In this document: positions 58,745 through 64,000 of the stretch, piece by piece
How the letters are laid out: each line of letters begins with the position of its first letter
How positions within the stretch are numbered: the stretch's first letter is position 1
Assembly: GCF_020748185.1 (NCBI RefSeq)
Contig: NZ_JAHZMO010000001.1
Location: 62,001 to 126,000, forward strand
DNA length: 64,000 bases
Direction: 5' to 3'
Source: Terrisporobacter petrolearius
GTDB lineage: Bacteria; Bacillota; Clostridia; Peptostreptococcales; Peptostreptococcaceae
The notes under the pieces: generated by a model
The model's input: only the letters and a program-made list of their open reading frames with translations
What the model was told of the DNA's origin: nothing
Database searches by the model: none
Program-made: the position numbers and the translations under genes

Positions 58745-59914
58745 ATGCTTAGATATTTAACAAGTGGAGAATCTCACGGACAAAGTTTAATAACTATTAT
58801 AGATGGCATACCATCAAATATAGAACTTAATATAGAAGAAATAAATAAAGAATTAAGAAAACGCCAAGGTGGATATGGCCGTGGCGGAAGAATGAAAATA
58901 GAAAAGGATAAAATTAATATAGTAGGAGGAGTAAGAGGAAAGAAAACTTTGGGATCTCCTATTTCCTTTGAAATAAAAAATAAAGATTTTCAAAACTGGG
59001 AAAAATCTATGTCTCCCATGGAAGAAATAGATGAAAAAGAAAAAATAGTGGAAAATGTAAGGCCAGGACATGCTGATTTAGTAGGTTGTTTAAAATATGA
59101 TTTTCATGATGCTAGAAATGTATTAGAAAGGTCTTCAGCAAGAGAAACTGCATCAAGAGTTGCAATAGGAGCAATTTGCAAACAAGTTCTTAAAAATTTT
59201 AATATAGAATTTGTATCTCATGTGGTACAAATTGGACAAATAAAAGATGATAAAGTTTATGACTTTAGCTATATTAAAAATAATGTGGATAATAGTGAAA
59301 TAAGATGTGTAAATAAAGATTTAGAAGAAAAAATAAAAAATAAAATAGATGAGTGTAAAAAAGAAGGAGATACTTTAGGTGGAATAATAGAAGTTAGAGT
59401 GAAAAATTTAATACCGGGTCTTGGTTCATACACTCATTTTGATAAAAAAATAGATGCGCATTTAGCCATGCATTTGATGGGGACACAAGCAATAAAAGGC
59501 GTTGAAATAGGGCTGGGATTTGAATCAGCTACCCTTACTGGTTCTCAAGTTATGGATGAAATATTTTATAATAAAGAAGAAGGCATAAAAAGAAAGAGTA
59601 ATAATTTGGGTGGAATCGAAGGTGGAATGACAACAGGGGATGAAATAATCATAAGATGTGCAATGAAACCTATACCAACTTTATACAAACCCCTAGATAC
59701 TATAAATATAAATACATTGACAAAATACAAAGCCAGTGTTGAGCGCTCGGATTCATGTGCAGTGCCTGCTTGTTCCATAGTATGTGAAAATGTTGTGGCT
59801 TTTGTAATTTGTAAATTTTTCTTAGATAAAATAGGGGGAGACTCTTTAGAAGATCTAAAAACCAATTATAATTCTTATATAAAAAGGTTAGGTGATAGAG
59901 GATGGAAAAAATAA
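58745..59914 (+). CDS. aroC: Chorismate synthase
   Basis: 389 residues. The signature is MLRYLTSGESHGQSLITIIDGIP, with RKRQGGYGRGGRMKIE, RPGHADLVGCLKYDFHDARNVLERSSARETASRVA and NLGGIEGGMTTGDEIIIRCAMKPI. It makes chorismate from EPSP using reduced FMN, the last step of the shikimate pathway. The ATG has AAGGAG upstream. Its end overlaps aroB by 13 bases. Confidence 0.95.
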   Translation: MLRYLTSGESHGQSLITIIDGIPSNIELNIEEINKELRKRQGGYGRGGRMKIEKDKINIVGGVRGKKTLGSPISFEIKNKDFQNWEKSMSPMEEIDEKEKIVENVRPGHADLVGCLKYDFHDARNVLERSSARETASRVAIGAICKQVLKNFNIEFVSHVVQIGQIKDDKVYDFSYIKNNVDNSEIRCVNKDLEEKIKNKIDECKKEGDTLGGIIEVRVKNLIPGLGSYTHFDKKIDAHLAMHLMGTQAIKGVEIGLGFESATLTGSQVMDEIFYNKEEGIKRKSNNLGGIEGGMTTGDEIIIRCAMKPIPTLYKPLDTININTLTKYKASVERSDSCAVPACSIVCENVVAFVICKFFLDKIGGDSLEDLKTNYNSYIKRLGDRGWKK

Positions 59915-61008
59915 TCAATAATACTTGTAAAATATACATTGATGAGGGATATAGGAATTTCCAAAAAAGTCTATGTGAAGCCTGTAATGTAGATTCATTG
60001 GAAGAACTAAATAAAATTTATGATGCTTATTTTGTAATGTGTGATTACAATACATACAATACCCAGCTACAGAAAATGATGAAACATTTAAAAGGGAAAT
60101 ATGTTTATGAATATATAATAAACCCTGGTGAAGACTCAAAATCCATAGAAGATTACGAAAGAATAATGAACTACTGTACAAAAGTAAATTTAAGTAGAAA
60201 ATCTTTAGTAATAGCTTTAGGAGGAGGAGTAGTTGGAGATTTAGCAGGTTTTGTGGCAGCCACATATATGAGAGGAATAGATGTGGTACAAGTACCAACT
60301 AGCTTACTCTCTCAAGTAGATTCTTCCATAGGAGGAAAGACGGGAATAAATTTAGGTAATAGTAAAAACATAATAGGAGCTTTTCATCAACCAAAGATTA
60401 CATATATAAATGTGGAAGCATTAAAAACTTTGCCAGAAGAAGAATATTTAAGTGGCATGGGTGAAGTAATAAAATATGCTTTTATAGAAAATAATGCTTG
60501 TAAAGAAAAGATGGACTTTTTAAATTTCTTATTAGAAAATCACGAGGATATTTTAGATAGAAAAACTACAACCTTATTAAAAATGGTAAAAATTTGTGCT
60601 CAGGTTAAAGGAAATGTGGTGGATAAGGATGAAAAAGAAGGAAGTCTTAGAAAAATACTAAATCTTGGCCATACTTTTGGACATGGAATAGAAAAATTAT
60701 GCCATATAAGCCATGGCAAAGCTGTTTCTATTGGAATGAATATGGCATTTAAATTGTCTCTTGAAAAAAGTTTAATAAATAAAGAATATTACAATAAATT
60801 TATGAATGTATGTGAAAAATTTAATTTACCAACTACTTTTGAATATGAAAATGTTGATGAAGTGCTTAATATAATGAAAAATGATAAGAAAAATAGTTTC
60901 TTTAAAATAAATCTTGTTCTTCCAGTAGGCCAAGGAAAAGTTGAAGTATTTGATAATATAGAAGAAGAATTTATTTTAAAAATTATAAAGGAGTGCAACA
61001 ATGCTTAA
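59902..61008 (+). CDS. aroB: 3-dehydroquinate synthase
   Basis: 368 residues. The NAD-binding GEDSKSIEDYERIM and ALGGGVVGDLAGFVAATYMRGIDVVQVPTSLLSQVDSSIGGKTGINL, and metal ligands in GHTFGHGIEKL and SHGKAVSIGM, are all present. It converts DAHP to 3-dehydroquinate, the second step of the shikimate pathway. It overlaps aroC at its start and aroA at its end, so the three are coupled. Genes for the other steps (aroD/E/K, DAHP synthase) are not in this window. Confidence 0.94.
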   Translation: MEKIINNTCKIYIDEGYRNFQKSLCEACNVDSLEELNKIYDAYFVMCDYNTYNTQLQKMMKHLKGKYVYEYIINPGEDSKSIEDYERIMNYCTKVNLSRKSLVIALGGGVVGDLAGFVAATYMRGIDVVQVPTSLLSQVDSSIGGKTGINLGNSKNIIGAFHQPKITYINVEALKTLPEEEYLSGMGEVIKYAFIENNACKEKMDFLNFLLENHEDILDRKTTTLLKMVKICAQVKGNVVDKDEKEGSLRKILNLGHTFGHGIEKLCHISHGKAVSIGMNMAFKLSLEKSLINKEYYNKFMNVCEKFNLPTTFEYENVDEVLNIMKNDKKNSFFKINLVLPVGQGKVEVFDNIEEEFILKIIKECNNA

Positions 61009-62266
61009 GGGAAGTTTTGAGTTAATTGGAGATAAATCCATATCACACAGAGCAATTATGCTTTCTTCCATTTCAAAAGGTAAAAATAAAATAAGCAATT
61101 TTCTTATGGGAGAAGATTGTTTGTCTACAGTAAACTGCTTTAGAAAAATGGGTGTGGATATTGAAATAAATAATAATGAAGTATATGTAATTGGAAAAGG
61201 ACTAAGAGGATTGAAATCACTGGAAGATAATTTACTTTTAGATGTGGGTAATTCAGGTACAACAATAAGACTTATTATGGGTATTCTTGCAGGTCAAAAT
61301 TTTAAGAGTACAATTGTTGGAGATGAGTCCATAGGAAAAAGGCCCATGAAAAGAGTAACAGATCCTCTAAGAGAAATGGGAGCTATTATAAGGGGAAAAG
61401 ATGATGCAAATTTAACACCTATAACTATAGAAGGCGGAAATTTAACTAATATAAATTATCATATGCCTGTATCATCTGCTCAAGTAAAATCATCGTTAAT
61501 TTTAGCAAGTTTATATGGAAATAATACAAGCTTTATTCGTGAAAAAGTGAGAAGTAGAAATCACACAGAAATAATGCTTAAATCTTTTGGAGCAGATATA
61601 GAAGTAAATGGTTTAGACATAAAGGTAAATCCAGTGGATGAATTATTTAATAAAGATATTTATGTACCAGGAGATATTTCCTCAGCTGCATTTATAATGG
61701 TAGGAGCTTTAATAAGTGAAAACTCAGAAGTATTAATAAAAAATGTAGGTTTAAACCATACAAGAGTTGGAATTATAGAAGTGATAAAAAAAATGAATGG
61801 AAATATTGAAATAATCGATGAAAAAGAAGTTTGTGGTGAAAAAGTTGGAAATATTTTAGTAAAATATAGTCCGAATTTAATAGGAACTACTATAAATAAA
61901 GATTTAATTCCGAAGTTAATTGATGAAATTCCAATAATTGCACTTTTAGCAACTAGAGCAGAAGGAGATACTATTATAGAAGATGCATCAGAATTAAAGG
62001 TGAAAGAAAGTAATAGAATAAAATCTGTAGTGAACAATCTAAACTTAATAGGAGCTAAAGCTATTGAGCTAGAAGATGGAATGATAATAAAAGGTAAAAC
62101 TCCTTTACAAGGTGGCAAAATACAAACGTTTAACGACCACAGAATAGCTATGTCATTTTCCATTGCAAATTTAATTAGTAATAATGAAGTAATTTTAGAT
62201 AGTGACAAATGTATTGATATTTCTTTTCCAGGTTACTTTAATTTACTGAAAAAATTATCAAAATAA
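61001..62266 (+). CDS. aroA: EPSP synthase (3-phosphoshikimate 1-carboxyvinyltransferase)
   Basis: 421 residues. GDKSISHRAIMLSSI (substrate-binding Lys, Arg), LDVGNSGTTIRLIMGILAGQ, GDESIGKRPMKRVTDPLREMGA, PVSSAQVKSSLILASLYG and DHRIAMSFSIANLIS are the standard motifs. It adds enolpyruvate from PEP to shikimate-3-phosphate. The start overlaps aroB by eight bases, with AAGGAG ten bases upstream. The usual N-terminal residues before the GDKS motif are short, which is common in this family. Confidence 0.94.
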   Translation: MLKGSFELIGDKSISHRAIMLSSISKGKNKISNFLMGEDCLSTVNCFRKMGVDIEINNNEVYVIGKGLRGLKSLEDNLLLDVGNSGTTIRLIMGILAGQNFKSTIVGDESIGKRPMKRVTDPLREMGAIIRGKDDANLTPITIEGGNLTNINYHMPVSSAQVKSSLILASLYGNNTSFIREKVRSRNHTEIMLKSFGADIEVNGLDIKVNPVDELFNKDIYVPGDISSAAFIMVGALISENSEVLIKNVGLNHTRVGIIEVIKKMNGNIEIIDEKEVCGEKVGNILVKYSPNLIGTTINKDLIPKLIDEIPIIALLATRAEGDTIIEDASELKVKESNRIKSVVNNLNLIGAKAIELEDGMIIKGKTPLQGGKIQTFNDHRIAMSFSIANLISNNEVILDSDKCIDISFPGYFNLLKKLSK

Positions 62267-62276
62267 TCATTATGGT

Positions 62277-62305
62277 TTGATTTTACATAGAAATTTATGT
62301 ATAAT
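62277..62305 (+). promoter_or_regulatory. Promoter of pduL
   Basis: TTGATT, 17 bases, TATAAT, about 60 bases before the pduL start codon. Confidence 0.65.
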
Positions 62306-62367
62306 TGAATTGCAGATAGTAATTAGAAATAATTATATACAAGAAAATTTTTGGGAGGTTATATTTC

Positions 62368-62931
62368 ATGAAATTACCAATAGCATTATCAAATAAACAT
62401 ATACATTTAAGCCAAGCTGATGTTGAAACTTTATTCGGAGCAGGATATGAATTAACTCATAAAAAGGATTTATCTCAACCAGGACAATACGCATGTGAAG
62501 AAATGGTAGAAGTAGTAGGACCTAAAGGATCAACTAAAATGAGAGTTTTAGGACCAACAAGACCAGAATCTCAAGTAGAAGTATCTTTAGCAGATGCTAG
62601 AGGACTAGGTTTAGCTGTTCCAGTTAGACAATCAGGAGATGTTGAAGGAACTCCAGGATGTAAATTAGTAGGACCAAAAGGTGAAGTTGAATTAGGAAGA
62701 GGAGTTATTGTAGCTTCTAGACATATACATATGAGCTTAGAAGATGCTGAAAAATTCGGAGTTAAAGATAAAGATATAGTTTCAGTTCAAACTGAAGGAG
62801 AAAGAGCACTTTTATTCAACAATGTATTAGTTAGAGCTAATGCTGCTTTCGCATTAGAAATGCATGTTGACTTAGAAGAAGGAAATGCTGCAGGAGTTAA
62901 AAACGGAGAATTAGTAGAATTAGTTAAATAA
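62368..62931 (+). CDS. pduL: PduL-type phosphotransacylase
   Basis: 187 residues, a two-domain PduL protein. Metal-binding His motifs are seen in ALSNKHIHLSQADVE, ASRHIHMSLEDAEKFG and EMHVDLEEGNAAGVKNG. It exchanges CoA for phosphate on acetyl- or propanoyl-CoA, giving the acyl phosphate used by kinases for ATP. The short N-terminus lacks a microcompartment-targeting peptide and no shell genes are nearby, so it probably serves general energy metabolism, for example acetyl-CoA from ornithine. The codon use looks biased (mostly A-ending), as for a strongly expressed gene. TGGGAGG precedes ATG. Confidence 0.92.
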   Translation: MKLPIALSNKHIHLSQADVETLFGAGYELTHKKDLSQPGQYACEEMVEVVGPKGSTKMRVLGPTRPESQVEVSLADARGLGLAVPVRQSGDVEGTPGCKLVGPKGEVELGRGVIVASRHIHMSLEDAEKFGVKDKDIVSVQTEGERALLFNNVLVRANAAFALEMHVDLEEGNAAGVKNGELVELVK

Positions 62932-62943
62932 TTATCAAATATT

Positions 62944-62977
62944 AAAAAGATATGTATTTTTATACATATCTTTTTTT
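62944..62977 (+). terminator. Terminator after pduL
   Basis: AAAAAGATATGTAT pairs with ATACATATCTTTTT, followed by TTG. Confidence 0.82.
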
Positions 62978-63376
62978 GTGAAATAAAAATAAAATTTTAT
63001 TTTTATAAAATATTTACATATAAAAATGTTTAAACTAAGTAAAATAAATAATTTTTAAAATAAAATTGGCTATTTTTATATTTAATCAGTGAAATAAAAA
63101 TATTGGTTAAATAATTTAACAAATAATTTTATTTTATTCAAAAACACTTTTTTTTCATTTATTGTTAAAAACATACTTTCTTTTTTTAAGAAAAAAAATA
63201 ATTATATGTAAATATAATTGTGAAAATAAAGGAAACTCTTCTTTAAAAAAAGAATTATATGTGCTAACATAATAATGAAAGTATATTTATTAACAGCAAA
63301 ATACATTGTAAATGTAGTAATACATATTTATGACGTATACAGGAAATATTACATAATATAAAGGAGTTATATAATA
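62978..63376 (+). other. Long AT-rich gap before deoC
   Basis: About 400 bases, almost only A and T. I see no open frame with a ribosome site until the AAGGAG of deoC. A partial palindrome near 63303-63317 (TACATTGTAAATGTA) lies about 60 bases before the deoC start and may be an operator. No repeat of the dispersed family is present. Confidence 0.4.
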
Positions 63377-64000
63377 ATGAAACAAAATATTGCTAATATG
63401 ATTGATCACACAGTACTTAAAGCTTTTTCAAGCAAAGAAGATGTTATAAAAGTTTGCAAAGAAGCTAAAGAACATGGATTCTTTTCAGTTTGTATAAACC
63501 CAACACATATAGAGCTTGCCAAACAAGAACTAGAAGGAAGCAAAGTAAAAGTTTGTACAGTAATAGGTTTCCCTTTAGGTGCAAACACTAGTGAAGTAAA
63601 AGCTTTTGAAACAAAAGATTCTATATCAAAAGGTGCTCATGAAGTAGATATGGTTATAAATATAGGTGCATTAAAAGACAAAAACTATGACCTTGTTTAT
63701 AAAGATATAAAAGCAGTCGTAGATGCAGCTAACAAAGAAGCATTAGTAAAAGTAATAATAGAAACTTGCTATTTAACTGATGAAGAAAAGAAAATAGCAT
63801 GTGAGTTATCAGTTAAAGCTGGAGCAGATTATGTTAAAACATCAACTGGATTTGGAACTGGCGGATCAACTCCTGAAGATATAAAATTAATGAGAGATGT
63901 AGTTGGACCAAATGTTGGAGTTAAAGCATCTGGTGGTGTAAGAACTACAGAAGATGCTATAAAAGTTATAGATGCTGGTGCATCTAGAATAGGAGCTAGT
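63377..64000 (+). CDS. deoC: Deoxyribose-phosphate aldolase, cut by the window end
   Basis: 208 codons are visible from ATG 63377 (AAGGAG upstream) to the window edge without a stop. Marks are [69 protein letters not shown], and the Schiff-base Lys in [16 protein letters not shown], then [11 protein letters not shown]. It splits deoxyribose-5-phosphate into acetaldehyde and glyceraldehyde-3-phosphate in nucleoside use. About 10-15 C-terminal residues should lie outside the window. Confidence 0.93.
   Translation, partial: MKQNIANMIDHTVLKAFSSKEDVIKVCKEAKEHGFFSVCINPTHIELAKQELEGSKVKVCTVIGFPLGANTSEVKAFETKDSISKGAHEVDMVINIGALKDKNYDLVYKDIKAVVDAANKEALVKVIIETCYLTDEEKKIACELSVKAGADYVKTSTGFGTGGSTPEDIKLMRDVVGPNVGVKASGGVRTTEDAIKVIDAGASRIGAS

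Noticed and set aside
63172..63266. AT hairpins before deoC as a riboswitch
   Set aside because: The pairs are simple A/T runs with no conserved blocks of a known class and no terminator, so chance pairing is more likely.
1..64000. rRNA, tRNA, insertion sequences and prophage genes
   Set aside because: I looked for cloverleaf-like or CCA-ended segments, transposase motifs and phage structural genes and saw none. A tRNA scan and IS search would be needed to be sure.

Overview
The window is AT-rich, Gram-positive, anaerobic and spore-forming in character. It carries an alpha/beta-type small acid-soluble spore protein gene, a SpoIIE-type phosphatase, DegV proteins, and the Stickland-type oxidative ornithine pathway. 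Together these point to a clostridium, most likely of the Peptostreptococcaceae (relatives of Clostridioides and Paraclostridium). The species assignment is inference. I saw no rRNA, tRNA, CRISPR array, transposase or phage gene.

Layout. (1) 1-9.5 kb: cell-surface and transport genes. These are an operon with a protein made of eleven 15-residue Asp-rich repeats and a secreted SH3b amidohydrolase-like protein; an OPT transporter with a PqqD-like protein; a DUF5050-like secreted protein flanked by duplicated terminators; an LCP ligase; and an S24/S26 peptidase with an anchored protein. (2) 9.2-16.4 kb: two paralogous 86-residue PqqD-like proteins, an EAL phosphodiesterase, a YjeM-like antiporter, an acyltransferase and an SH3b L,D-transpeptidase. 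(3) 16.6-31.8 kb: a DUF6323/DUF6179-like pair, a ClpP paralogue, an NlpC/P60 hydrolase, a DegV gene with a clear operator, a GGDEF relic, CoA-disulfide reductase-rhodanese, an Fe-S handling operon (Mrp ATPase, NifX-like, Fur-like, DUF134), a ferredoxin/membrane Fe-S pair, an Ig-repeat surface protein, a Crp/Fnr regulator, a second DegV gene, TrhA, and a YaaA/DUF6884-like plus GIY-YIG fusion. (4) 31.9-41.6 kb: a PC4-like protein, a possible 37-residue gene, macro-domain protein, RNase H, an aminotransferase, hpt, PAP2, a BaiN-like flavoprotein, SASP, a Mn-riboswitch with mntP, and small or unknown genes. (5) 41.9-58.5 kb: a SpoIIE phosphatase, a flavodoxin-like protein, a RocR-like sigma-54 activator, then a well-formed -24/-12 promoter driving ord-ortA-ortB-oraS-oraE-(MutL-like)-orr, followed by an AGCS symporter, a RocB-like M20 peptidase with a frameshift at its start, and an NhaC antiporter. 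(6) 58.7-64 kb: aroC-aroB-aroA with overlapping ends, pduL, and the start of deoC.

How the genes work together. The best-supported system is ornithine catabolism. Orr racemises L-ornithine, OraSE (B12/PLP) makes 2,4-diaminopentanoate, Ord oxidises it, and OrtAB cleaves the product to acetyl-CoA and alanine. A RocR-type activator sits just upstream, and transport and RocB-like functions lie downstream. Iron-sulfur handling forms a second coherent group, with a palindromic operator beside its promoter.

Less expected content. A family of modular, GC-richer intergenic repeats occurs at least six times. There are three PqqD-like orphans without a radical SAM partner. Palindromes lie around the Crp/Fnr gene, a GGDEF domain relic sits between genes, and three small ORFs are seen, one of them inside a strong hairpin context.
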